From the NCBI RefSeq assembly GCF_964340395.1, contig NC_135564.1, forward strand, positions 1,836,501 through 1,900,500: 64,000 bases of DNA, read 5' to 3'. Numbering within the stretch: the first letter of the stretch is position 1; every line of letters begins with the position of its first letter. The notes beneath the pieces were generated by a model. It searched no databases. It saw only the letters and a program-made list of their open reading frames with translations, and was not told the origin of the DNA. Origin of the DNA: Glandiceps talaboti (lineage: Eukaryota; Hemichordata; Enteropneusta; Spengelidae). A program made the position numbers and the translations under genes. This document shows, in pieces, positions 36,801 through 46,520 of the stretch.

Positions 36801-37018
36801 TAAAATTATCTGTTTATAAAATATATACTGTACCTATGAGGGTCAAATTGTGCAAAACGTCTCCAGTCGTTTTCGTTACTGCTGTAGTTTTCCATCACCG
36901 ATTTTACTTCTTCGATATTCACTCGATCAGAATCGAACAGAGTGTTCAAAGTTTGTACAAGTTCTTCGACACATGTCGGTTTCTTATAGTATGGTTTACC
37001 GACCCTTTCACTGTCCAT
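22970..37018 (-). CDS. CDO1: Cysteine dioxygenase type 1, 5 exons, complete, 212 aa
   Basis: Non-haem iron enzyme of the cupin fold that oxidises L-cysteine to cysteine sulfinate in the cytosol, the first step toward taurine or sulfate. Exons in order: 37018-36834, 30540-30463, 27337-27177, 26455-26289, 23017-22970, with stop TAG at 22972-22970. Joins are GT/AG and phases agree (2,2,1,0). Iron ligands are present as H91 and H93 in IHSHSDAHC and H147 in GLHRVEN (human H86, H88, H140). The Cys-Tyr cofactor pair is kept: C98 and Y164 in [10 protein letters not shown] (human C93, Y157). Substrate-binding arginine R65 lies in YTRNLVDQ (human R60). Length is 212 against 200 aa in human. Exon 5 encodes only 15 residues ending EDN. 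All four introns hold tandem repeats or foldback elements. A second first exon lies upstream (38816-38644). Confidence 0.96.
23468..23905. repeat. 31-34-bp minisatellite, about 13 copies, CDO1 intron 4
   Basis: The unit contains ctctgaatgttctcaatcat followed by ctcttacaccaaga; a three-base-shorter variant (ctttacaccaaga) is interspersed. The left-most units are more diverged, so the array seems to have spread rightward. Plus-strand frames over it are artefacts. Confidence 0.95.
24940..25275. repeat. Degenerate tandem block, CDO1 intron 4
   Basis: Repeated phrases such as gttgactttgtgtccag, caccctggact / caccctagact and aacaccctt/aacagcccttctgatagggtg recur over 330 bp with high divergence. 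No coding potential was recognised. The remaining parts of intron 4 (23906-24939, 25276-25990) are unique AT-rich sequence, apart from poly-C runs near 24488 and 25938. Confidence 0.5.
25996..26315. repeat. 55-66-bp tandem array grown from the CDO1 exon 4 donor
   Basis: Six units with starts near 26001, 26056, 26111, 26167, 26223 and 26289. The right-most unit is the true 3' end of CDO1 exon 4 plus its donor. Read on the minus strand, each unit carries the codons for KNGER or a decayed copy, followed by a donor-like site. Three extra units keep an intact GTAAGT (donors at 26222, 26166 and 26110 as the last intronic-side copies), one has GTTAGT, and the oldest has lost GT. The array therefore lies directly downstream of exon 4 in the transcript. 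Confidence 0.9.
26682..27140. repeat. 69-bp minisatellite, about 6-7 copies, CDO1 intron 3
   Basis: The unit contains gacccagttgactgaatagc, agggtaatctggtctgtgac and cagcttagaatgaacacact. It fills most of the 721-bp intron between exons 3 and 4. The period equals 23 codons, so the open frame of exon 3 continues through the donor into the array; the real exon ends at 27177. Confidence 0.95.
27507..27790. repeat. Interspersed repeat, family B, copy 1
   Basis: Shares aaataaaggtattttta.aa and tctggagagtcatttcat, then a more diverged stretch with gaatattcatg, with 60901-61180 in the AP3S gene. Both copies are in the same orientation and inside introns. Non-coding, unidentified. Confidence 0.6.
28930..29395. 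repeat. Degenerate tandem repeat, about 115 bp x 4, CDO1 intron 2
   Basis: Recurring phrases tccccaacacatacatg, cacacataattttgaatg, tgtctgcaatgtagata and aacatacatgact.. recur four times with strong divergence. It directly precedes the family 2 element at 29404. The rest of intron 2 (27791-28929, 29700-30462) is AT-rich with no supported feature. Confidence 0.7.
29404..29699. mobile_element. MITE-like element, family 2, copy 2, inverted
   Basis: Begins cagggcttgaactttttt and ends actgttaattttgagtcctg, the reverse-orientation counterpart of 6031-6306. More diverged at the left end. In CDO1 intron 2. Confidence 0.7.
30755..30888. repeat. Compound CATA/CACA/GCAT microsatellite, CDO1 intron 1
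   Basis: Tracts of acatacat, gcatgcat, gcacgcac and acacac in sequence. Frames rich in cysteine/valine/methionine or histidine/threonine across it are artefacts. Confidence 0.95.
32178..32335. mobile_element. Compact foldback element, about 158 bp, CDO1 intron 1
   Basis: The left arm (acctgtagacttgaaggatg ... cactatttctgctatcct) is mirrored by the right arm (aggatagcagaaatagtgta ... ttcaagtctactggta). Arms are about 50 bp with several mismatches and indels, loop about 50 bp. No coding. Confidence 0.75.
33000..33800. repeat. 45-bp minisatellite with two-unit higher-order pattern, CDO1 intron 1
   Basis: About 17 units containing gtgattactggggtactgtg, aacactgcattgtgtacatt and tcact. Two unit types alternate: ggtactgtgaacactgcatt and ggtccagtgaacactgtatt. 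A third change (ttcaaagtg for ttcactgtg) recurs every fourth unit or so, giving 90- and 180-bp higher-order repeats. The period of 15 codons opens frames of 100-250 residues on both strands; none is a gene. Confidence 0.96.
34512..34700. repeat. 45-bp minisatellite, about 4 copies, CDO1 intron 1
   Basis: The unit contains gtacacttactgagatgata, cgagtaaacgaactatagac and atgat. Single-base variants between copies. The flanking parts of intron 1 (30889-32177, 33801-34511, 34701-36833) show no supported gene apart from the hairpin at 35496 and the GC-rich patch near 36640. Confidence 0.9.
35496..35559. repeat. Short hairpin with 20-bp arms, CDO1 intron 1
   Basis: Arm tacatcattggatctgtaac pairs with gttacagatccaatggtgta (19 of 20 positions) around a 24-nt loop. 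Transcribed within the CDO1 pre-mRNA. Could be a MITE remnant or simply a structured intronic segment; a precursor microRNA cannot be claimed from one hairpin. Confidence 0.6.
36636..36765 (+). other. GC-rich patch with a leader-like ATG frame (unassigned)
   Basis: This patch is much richer in GC than the surrounding AT-rich DNA and lies in CDO1 intron 1, 70-200 bp downstream of exon 1. The plus-strand ATG at 36639 opens [19 protein letters not shown] and then stops. That short peptide is arginine/leucine/alanine-rich like a mitochondrial leader. The +1-shifted frame stays open for another 28 codons from 36676. No downstream exon could be connected. It could be the first exon of an overlapping gene, a broken retrocopy fragment, or a CpG-rich promoter segment. 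Confidence 0.25.
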
Positions 37019-38643
37019 GGTTAAAGCGATGAAGACTCAAGATGTTCGGCAAATTTGCGTGTATCACATGTATGTCATGTGTTGTTGCTGTATGTACGTG
37101 CGTCAATGCGAACGTAGTAGTTTTATGATACCATTCACACGAGACATATGACATCAGTGTTTTGATGCTTTGTGATTGGTTACATCATGTGGGCGCGAAC
37201 GAAATTATCATAAAAACGAAAGAATGTCATATATTCGACACTTGGCAAATATTGAATGAAGTTCTTCATCATATTTCATTCACAATGAGGCTTTCGATTC
37301 GACAAGTGATTCAAAGTGACGGGCTTGTTCGAACGAGTGATGGGTTTACATACGTTTACCATTTCCCTATTAAATTCCCAGCATCATTAAAGTGGCTTGC
37401 AAAAAGGTGAAACAATGTAAATATAAGCTTACCAAGTCCATATTTGTAACTCAGTAAATTACAAGCAATTACAAGTAAAAATATGTGAAATAGTTCTCAT
37501 TGCACGTACGTGCAGTAAGAAAATTTTACACAAGTCATGTATTCTATAGCTACAACGACAGCCTTTGTATATTGTGTTTCACACTGTGTTTTTTCAAACA
37601 GAAAAGTAAAGTAAAGTTGTTACATCAATTAAAAATCCACATAATACCCACATGTCATCTATATGGCCACTTTCCATATAAACATTAACAGATCATACTT
37701 TTTATAATTTTTAGTTTTTATTTAAATGATACCAAGTGATTCACAGGGAAGGGGTGGATGGTGGGGTTGTTCCACAAGACATCGTGCCCGCATGTACTAT
37801 TACTTTCGAAAGTTTAAGTAGGGGGTTTGGCTAGCTGCAATAATTGTATTAAACCTTGATTTGCTTTTTTAAGACTCAATTTTGTGTTTATTAACACTTT
37901 TCTTTTCACTATTTCGTTTCTCTGTGGGTGTTTGAAAAATCGCCACGGAGCGGAAAATATATAGCTACAGTTATTGTTTGCATAGTTCAATGAAACTCTG
38001 AGGCTGTATTTATCGAATTGGCCAAAAAATACAATTAAATCCTACCGTCACCTAGGAACTAAGAGAAACATCTAACTCTTTTTTTTTTAAATTTGAAACA
38101 AAACACACAAGTTAAGGAATGTTTCAGTGAATGTGGCAATGCGTAGACTGTACCGTAATTAAATTAAGTATTTCGTAGCCTAAAAGTTACACAACTCTAA
38201 AACCATTTCATTTTTCGCTTGAGCTTTTTTATCATTAGGCCGACCGTATATCTATGTTTCTCGTCGTAAAAAATGATGGGTCGGTCGGTCGGTCGGTAGG
38301 GTTGCCATTTGATAATCAGTGACGTTGTGATTTTTTCTAATCCTGCCGCAGAGGGCGCTGATTTCAAACAATTTTGCCAGATTGAAGATTTGTAGGATCG
38401 GTCATCCTTACGGGAGACATTCAGTTAATACATGAGTTAGGTGGACGTTGTATTCGAGGTTTAAGACTTTTTAATGTGCTATAGGCCTACTATAAATTCA
38501 GAAGATATAATTTATTGTAATACAACTGTACTGTAGAAATGTAACGCACTGGATCGTGACAATTCTGTAAACATGTACGGTAAGTGAAACATGTCGCCCT
38601 GACTGGTCTTTATGAAACATATCAATGTACCAATACTACTTAC
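37019..38643. other. Spacer between the two CDO1-like first exons
   Basis: About 1.6 kb, presumed promoter and 5' UTR of the downstream CDO1 start. Contains a (GGTC)n tract at 38276-38298. A plus-strand frame at 37285-37407 (MRLSIRQVIQSDG start) ends at a donor-like AAAAG/GTGAAA but matches nothing recognised. No copies of CDO1 exons 2-5 were seen here on the minus strand. Confidence 0.6.
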
Positions 38644-38816
38644 GATGTAGGATCAAACGTGACGTATTTCTTCCAATCTTCGTTTGTACTCTTGTAGTTG
38701 CCCATCAATTCTTTCACCTCATCAACATCAATACTGTCGGACGAGAAGATTACGTTCAAGGCTTCGATCAAATCTGCCAGACTGCTGGGAGTTTTATTAT
38801 AGGATTTCTGACTCAT
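38644..38816 (-). CDS. Alternative or duplicated first coding exon of CDO1
   Basis: The minus-strand frame starts MSQKSYNK and continues with SSLADLIEALN and DVDEVKELM, aligning without gaps to CDO1 exon 1 (about 19 of 50 identical residues) and to the human N terminus (TLADLI). It ends with FDPTS at a GTAAGT donor in phase 2, the same phase as CDO1 exon 1, so it can splice directly to exon 2 and give a complete 208-aa enzyme. No further CDO1-like exons were seen between 36834 and 38644. This is therefore an alternative first exon or a remnant of a tandem gene duplication. An acceptor (tatgcag, AG at 38829-38828) lies 11 bp before the ATG, suggesting an upstream 5' exon. Confidence 0.75.
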
Positions 38817-39029
38817 TTTATTCAGATCTGCATAAGGAATAAAGTAAAGTTTTGTTGAAACCTTAAGTTGTAGGCTTACTCTTATTCTTTGCACTCGAAC
38901 TCTTTCTTTATTCTCTAGTAACAGAAAGATGCTCTTGTTGCATACAAACAGTATTGGCAACTAATATGGAAATGATGGCCTCGATCAACCTGAGAAGGAC
39001 GTGTGTACTCGTCTTGATTGCCCAGACTC

Positions 39030-39415
39030 TATGCTGCCCCCTCGTCTGGGTAATCGAGACTACTGGTAAGTCAAACGTCAAACCCCAAGTAGAGTCTGGG
39101 TAATCGAGACTACTGGGTGAGTCAAACGTCAAACCCCAAGTAGAGTCTGGGTAATCGAGACTACTGGGTAAGTCAAACGTCAAACCCCAAGTAGAGTCTG
39201 GGTAATCGAGACTACTGGGTAAGTCAAACGTCAAACCCCAAGTAGAGTCTGGGTAATCGAGACTACTGGGTAAGTCAACGTCAAACCCCAAGTAGAGTCT
39301 GGGTAATCGAGACTACTGGGTAAGTCAAACGTCAAACCCCAAGTAGAGTCTGGGTAATCGAGACTACTGGGTAAGTCAAACGTCAAACCCCAAGTAGAGT
39401 CTGGGTAAAATAATG
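39030..39415. repeat. 51-bp minisatellite, about 7 copies
   Basis: The unit contains gtctgggtaatcgagactac, tgggtaagtcaaacgtcaaa and ccccaagtaga. One copy lacks a base (near 39276), shifting the minus-strand frame. Upstream of the alternative CDO1 first exon; could be in its 5' intron if the exon at 42822 is used. Confidence 0.95.
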
Positions 39416-40984
39416 GATTGAGACTAGTGCTGGCCATGCCCGGTATGCGCACGTGATCATCTGGATGGAATGCCTCCACAGACTACAAACAACTTTAGTC
39501 GCCTGTAAATTGAAGCGTAACCCGGTGGCCTATCATTTAGACTAAGTGTGGCTATCATATTTCTTTTCATGAAAAGTAATGAACGTAAAATACATTTTAT
39601 TCCGAGTTTTGTGATAGAAACATGTCGAAGGACAATATTGTAATTCCGAGCACTTTCTACAAATCATAGAAAAAGCTACCCAGGCCGCCTAGTTGATTTT
39701 CGAAATAAGTGCTGACAATTTTTTTTTTCCTTTTTAATAATCAACGTTGAAAAACAGAAGAAGAGAAAACATAACGGAGGAACTGCCCATGAAATACGTG
39801 TCGCGAATACTCAGGTGAAACCATTGTCTTTTCGTGTAAGGTCTATGGTAAAACGAAACCGAAAATCCACCACGACTTTCAAAGTGTTTAACAAAAGGGA
39901 TGTTGGGTAAATATTTGGTACTTCGTGGAAAATAGTTTACTATATTTTTAAGAATTTTTGTATAGTTTTTTAATTATTTTAAGTTTAGTTTCACTGGGAA
40001 TTTTTTTACCTGAAACTTCTTCACCAAAACCATCCTCCTAGTTTATAAAATATAATATGTCGCTAACTTCTTCTAACGACCTGTTACCTACAATGTACTA
40101 AATGAAAGCGGTCAACCTTTTTCAAAGTCAACTCTTTCCTATTAATGTCTTATACGTAAACTATGTGACACGAACTTATTCATATATAATGTTTAAAATT
40201 CACAAGAATACCAATATGAAAAGTGAATAGAGTGTGGATAAGAGAAAAGCATTGTAATTTAAAATTAAATCACAATTTCCACAAAATCTCAACTACATTC
40301 AAGTATCTTACAAAAATAAGAGCAGAAATAAAGAAACAAATTTTACCTGCTGGGCTGAAAATTCTTTGTTGATAGTACCCCATAGACTACCTGATGTTTG
40401 TTTGACTTTAATTCAACTGTGGCAGAAATACAAATGACGGAATAGCTTCAGATCGCCATATATTGGCACAGCATGAAGTCACGTGATCATGGTTTAGTTA
40501 TTTCGAGTGGCATATTTAATCATTGATAGAATTTAAATACACACTATGACTCACTATGACGTATCTAGGTGCGTGTTACTATACACAATTTTCACCGGCG
40601 ATGCTGTGCGCCGGTGAACTATGAATTGAACAGACCGGGTGACGATATAGGATCAGAAAATATACAGGAACGCACTTTGTGTTTATCCATATAGATTTAA
40701 AATACTTTGATATTTAATGGCGATCTAAGGACTTCTCTATTGTTTGTGCTGCTAAATAGTATCTCTAGTACATTCAAAAATACTGAAGAACGGTTGGTTT
40801 AGTCAATATGCAATAAGTATATTATTTAACGAAGAAGAACAAGTTTACAATCATTTTTTAAAATTCTTTTTTTTTTCACTTTTTATTTTAAATAAATACA
40901 TCTATGTACATACATGGTAAAGGGATCAATCCATAGCAGAGCCGATCTAGCTTGTACCCCTATAGTGACACGTAAAAGACAACT

Positions 40985-41140
40985 AAGGCCTAACAAAAAA
41001 TATGGTGGTTCCGGCTACCCAACCCCACCTGGTTTTTCACGCCGACCCTAAACATTTTTACGTATTCGAGAAAAAAATAATAAAATCGTGAAAATTGTGA
41101 AGTCTCGCAAGAAATAGTCGATGTGGAAACTTTTTTTGTT
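40985..41140. repeat. Interspersed repeat, family A, copy 2, inverted
   Basis: The stretch tggttccggctacccaaccc ... cctggtttttcacgccgacc ... ctcgcaagaaatagtcgatg is the reverse-orientation match of 5335-5475. Non-coding. Confidence 0.65.
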
Positions 41141-41766
41141 AGGCCTAACAAAGCACATCAAAACAATAGGTGTTAACGTGAAACTGACACACGCAACTGC
41201 CGTACAACTTATTTAATGACTAATGCGATTAATGTTATTAAAGTTATCAACGGGAATTGGAGTTTTCTGTTTCTATGCAGTGCCTTTTTTATTTTCACAC
41301 GAAGTGAAACTTTATGAGAGCGGTTTTTTGAATCTGTCAATGTTGCCAAGGAGTGTGAACTGCACAATAGTATGTTGTTCTCTTGACAACACCTACGCAA
41401 TACTTGTAGTCCTGTAAACAGTGGCATTTTGCCATCTTAATGCTATTGTCAACAACTGATGAAGGAACTTGGTTTTAAAAATCGTGTCTTTCTTGACCTC
41501 CGCTGATTAATCCAAAGTAATAAGTGGGAAACGTTTTATCGATTCAAATATATTGCCAAATTTGCTCATCGATTTCGAATTTGAATCGATTCAGGTTGGG
41601 ACAGGTTGAGAGTGATTAATAATACTTGGCATACCTTACAATGAATTATTGGTTTAAACATTAATAGAGTGTACAACCAATGTACAAGGTTTGACATGGG
41701 GATATTAAATCACACACCTTCGTAGCGTTCTAGTTAATTCCAACTGTACTTACACTACAGTCTGGC

Positions 41767-41959
<193 letters not shown>

Positions 41960-42758
41960 GCCATAACTTTCCCATTTTTTAAAATTACTGTCGATGGTAT
42001 AATGATATTATTCCCCAATATTTTTCATCATTCAGCCGGAAAATACTTGTGACCTAAGGGTTGTCACTACTCGTCTAGCGACTCGAAGTGACAAGCCTCC
42101 TTTAGGTTACTCGTATTTTCCTTGGCGGAACGAAAGAAAAATATTGGACTTAATATCTAAATATGCTGATGCTAAATATGTCTAAGGAAACATCCGATGT
42201 GAACAGAGTTGGCCCCTAATTTTGAATATAATTGCTGGCTAACTTAGAGACAGATATGACATGTTTTGTTGAAAAGACACATGGATATTATTTTAAGCTT
42301 TCAGTGAATGATAAATTGAATTTATCAAATTAGAATTTTCGTGATTTTATCTTGATTTGCACTAATTAATTAATGTACATCATTTTATTTCATTGAATGA
42401 TATAGCTGACGGTATACCCAATTTGCAACATGATCAGACAGGTACAACATAATTGCAATTGGTGGTAGGAACAGAATATAGCATAGAAGGTAAGGCTCTA
42501 GGATTCCACTGTATTCCATTCACAAAGTGAATGTTTCTAAAACAAACTGACAGACTTGTCAAGGCCTAGTTTTCTCACTCAATCGAGAATACACGGTTGA
42601 AACTATTTGTCTAGCGGTTCGAATTTAGAGGAAGTGTATTAAAGATATTTCGCAATATCGATCCATGACATTTTCCAAGAAAAGCTGACTCTGGCAACTA
42701 ATTAAGAAGTAAGAGAAAGGCGAAGATATTTTGTGGATATATTTTATTCTCTTTTCAC

Positions 42759-42822
42759 CTGAACTTTCCTGCAGCATGTTTAAGAATGTTGTGACGTCAT
42801 AGTGCTTTTCAGCTCTATCCAT
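42759..42822 (-). CDS. Possible upstream coding exon of the alternative CDO1 transcript
   Basis: The minus-strand ATG at 42822 opens MDRAEKHYDVTTFLNMLQES and reaches a good donor (CAG/GTGAAA, GT at 42758-42757) after 64 nt, in phase 1. The acceptor at 38829-38828 before the alternative CDO1 first exon receives phase 1 and then reads LNK directly into MSQKS without a stop. Joined this way, the alternative CDO1 protein would gain about 25 residues. The phase match alone has a one-in-three chance, so this is a hypothesis. Confidence 0.25.
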
Positions 42823-43735
42823 TATAGATTTTCATATTCTTAGATTCTAACAAACGGCTTGATTTGTTACAACAATGAATTATTTGCAAGTTGCGGTCTT
42901 GAGGACTTTTAAGACTTTAATAGCACTGATTGAGGGAGGGTCTCTGTTTAGTTCGTTTATTCATAGACCCTATATTTTCGTGAAGGGTCGATGGTTCATT
43001 GCTTGGTTATCCATGTCAGCCGCTTCACTCCATGATACCCCCATTTCACATACACCAACACACCTTAGCTGCAATATTAATTGTACCGTTGTTAGTGTTC
43101 TACAGCTTTTTAACATTCCGGCTGGGGTTTGCACAAACAAATTATTGTTATACCTTATTTTTTGCAAACCTGGAACGATAAAAACTAAGATGCAAAAAAA
43201 ATACGCTAAATTTAGTTTGAGCATTATCATATGCAAGCAGACATATTGACACGTATACAAAACAGACCAGTGTTTAGTTTCACTTTTTAAATCTATTCTT
43301 TTAATTAGTACACTGTCCCGTCTATTATCATATACAATGTGAGGGACAGGAATTGCATTAACAGATCGTTTACTGAAAAGACAAAATCTCCCTTCCTGTA
43401 TTTTGTGGATGTATTAACAGTCTCCAGTCTCCTGTATCGCAGCTTGGACAATTCCATCGTCAGGTAAAATAGCTTGATATTGATCAATAAAAAATCGAAT
43501 TATATACTTACAAATGTGCTTTGACGACAAGTGCAGACTTCTATGTGACAAGTAATAGGAGCACGGTTATGATTTTCGATAAATGTTAGGCTCTCGGTTG
43601 TCTATATATATATGATCATATCATATACACTAGTTTGAAATGGAATAATTATAGAACTGCGAGTGTCGGACACTGACCTCACATATATATCTTTGACATG
43701 ACATCATACAGGATGTATCGACAACTCGGACTCTG

Positions 43736-43784
43736 TGACGTCATCAGAAGGTAAATATCAGTAGAAGTAGTAGTATTATAAATA
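43736..43784 (+). promoter_or_regulatory. CRE palindrome plus TATA-box module
   Basis: TGACGTCA at 43736-43743 is followed 33 bp later by TATAAATA at 43777-43784. A second TGACGTCA occurs at 42792-42799, inside the possible exon. CRE sites bind CREB/ATF factors. The TATA orientation would drive plus-strand transcription from about 43810, where no gene is recognised. May be fortuitous. Confidence 0.3.
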
Positions 43785-45235
43785 GTGCAGACGAGGATTT
43801 GCAGTGGACACTTTTTATTAACAAATTCGAAAACAAAATCTAACGAATAAAAGTAAGAATGTTTTTGTCATCGATCTATAATTGAATAGATAGATTATAC
43901 TAGTATAGATCCATGGTTTCACGTAGAAGCAAGTGAAAACTTTATACAAATCACGACAGACATCTTCGCCCACTAGAGGGCGTGCTTCGCTATAGGTACA
44001 TCTCGAGTGAAAACATGTGACAGACATGTCTTGACTAACCATGCTAGATTCAGATTGACATGTCACCTAGTGCCGACAGATATAGATAATAAAGTACTGA
44101 ATGATAAAACTAGGGACAAAAAAAAGAACAGTAACAGTATAAACATCTGGGAATATCTTTATAGCAGTACATTTCAACTAAAATCATACTCACTTTGATG
44201 GTTCTCAGTAAGAAAACACTCATGATACAACTACATAACACTGTAACCGGTACCTTCAATGACAACCACCTTATATAGTTCCACTTCTTGTGAATATTTC
44301 TTTGTGTTTTCTACAAATATCTTTATAATTCAGGAAATCTTAATCAGATTTATGGTACCACATCAACCTGGACTCACTCCCTCATATACCTGTAGGGCCA
44401 GGGTGGGTGGATGTGGGGGAGAGGGTGTGGGAGTCACTCAAACTATAGGAAGAAAAACTACCCTGTATCAATACCAGCATCATATCTTTACTGATTTACT
44501 ATCCACAAACACATATCATTTCAATTACAATTACTAATGTGATATATTCTTGTGTTCAACTGATTTATTTCCGATGAAACTTGACTGCCACAATTCTTTT
44601 CATTTTTCACCAATCAGACAAGAATGACTGAAATCACAATATTAATATTCACATATCGGTATTCTATAAATTACAATATTAATATTCACATACCGGTATT
44701 CTATAAATGAAATCGTTCAACAAATAAACGCATAAAAGACAAACGTTCACCCCTCATCACCCAATGGTGTCTGTTGCTTACTATGTTCTAACTTTTATAC
44801 AGTAATGATGACACGTTTGTCAACTTTTGGCTTTAAAACATCTAAATCAATAGATCTTGGTTGTCATGTTTCTAAGAAAGTAAATGTGACTTGTGCGTTT
44901 TATCACTCCTTGCAAGAAGGCAACAAGATGGGACTAGATGGTCACCTTCTCTAGTGACCCTCCACCTCCACCCTATCAAGAATAGGACACATCTTGTAAC
45001 ACTTTTAGTAACAATTAACCAGTTATTACTGTAAATTAATCATGTAACTTGTCATGAATTATTCTTTAAATCATTAAAGTTGAAATACCTGTAGGTTTAT
45101 CTGCAATATTTTGGGAAGACAGTTTTGACAAACATGATTTACTCTTGATGATGTAAATCTTTATTAAGTATCATTGATTAACCAAACCAGTAGGTGATTT
45201 GTTTGTATGTCTTTGGGCCTGGTTGTGGAGGGTAT

Positions 45236-45378
45236 GGTATACCTTGCTTGGACATGGTGGTTGTGGAGGGTATGGTACACCTGGCTTGGACATGGTGGTT
45301 GTGGAGTGTATGATATACCTGGCTTGGACATGGTGGCTGTGGAGTGTATGGTACACCTGGCTTGGACATGGTGGTTGT
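45236..45378. repeat. 38-bp minisatellite, about 4 copies
   Basis: The unit contains ggacatggtggttgtggagg followed by gtatggtacacctggctt. About 1.1 kb downstream of the UBXN6 stop codon. Open frames on both strands rich in G/W/Y or P/H/T are artefacts. Confidence 0.93.
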
Positions 45379-46397
45379 CAACTAATGTACCTGCTGGGTA
45401 TGGATATCCCTAAAAGTGCAGCAGAACCACAAATCCAAACCAGGTTTTTTTTCTATATTCTCTAATTCTCTACTTACAGTTTTAAAATGAACAAAATCAA
45501 CAAGGTATAAATTCCAATAGGTCAATTGAAATACTATATGGATAAAGAGTGTAAATTGACAGAAATGATCGTCAACTTTATTTACATGCATGACTATTTT
45601 CTAGCACTCACAATCTCTGCAAGAATATCATGAACTACCTACCTACATCATTCAGAAAACTACAATAATTTATGATTGCTACATATCAAATTTATACCAA
45701 ACAGAAATTCAAAAGTAAGTCGATACTGCTAAAACAGTCAAGGGGAAGGTATTCTGTACTTTTCACCGAAATATACATGAATGTACTTCAAAACAAAGCC
45801 ATTTATCTAGGTGCACATCAAAATAACAATTGTTTGATAATTTTCAAATTATACTCATCCTTAAAGAGTGTCCATGTGATTCAGTTTTTAGAATCAACAT
45901 TTCAGAAAGTGGAAACTTAATCAAAGGTTTTGATAAGTAGTTTTGATAACTAGATAGTCTTGTAAAACATAGAACGTCTCTAATATAGTATTGTTCTTTA
46001 ATACACAACCAAGTTACTTTTGTTCATGTCTACGTTTCGGCAATGTGACTGTTGTCTTCCTCAGGACAAACTGATGATAATTATTAAAAGTTTAAACCTT
46101 ATGAACCTGTATTACTGAGACAGATAACATCATTGTACACATGATAGAGTATTTCTAGTGTGTGTCAAAACAAAAGTGAATTATTATGTATTTCAAATAT
46201 ACAGTCATTACCAGTGGTCAATCATAACACAATAATCTTTGTCGAAAGAATAGCACTAGAGGAATTGTTGATGTTAATCCTTTTTTGTTCAATTCTTCAA
46301 AAGTTTTACAATAATGTTTAAATAGGCTAAATAGATTTAAATAGGTGTGACTAAACTTGTGTTAGTGCTAGAAATTCTCCCTAAAACTAAAATGGGT

Positions 46398-46520
46398 GTG
46401 CAACTAAAATGACTGAGCAAGTGATTGCCATTCTGTCTAAAACTAAAGTGACTGTGTCAGTATTAGAAGTTCTAGCTAAAACTAAAGTGACTGAATCAGC
46501 GCTAAAAGTTCTGGTTTTAG
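46398..46520. repeat. 39-bp tandem repeat overlapping the end of the UBXN6 coding sequence
   Basis: Three units starting near 46403, 46442 and 46481. The right-most covers the last 12 codons and the stop of UBXN6, and the other two lie just downstream in the 3' UTR. Each contains actaaa(a/g)tgactg on the plus strand, i.e. a copy of the QSL-stop end, so the stop codon itself is repeated. Confidence 0.8.

Noticed and set aside
37162-37410. Plus-strand frame ending LKWLAKR before a donor-like site
   Set aside because: No recognisable homology and no linked exon; it lies in the presumed CDO1 promoter.
42875-43249. 124-codon plus-strand frame, not repetitive
   Set aside because: No recognised domain, random-looking composition, no clear promoter or splice context; kept only as a possibility.
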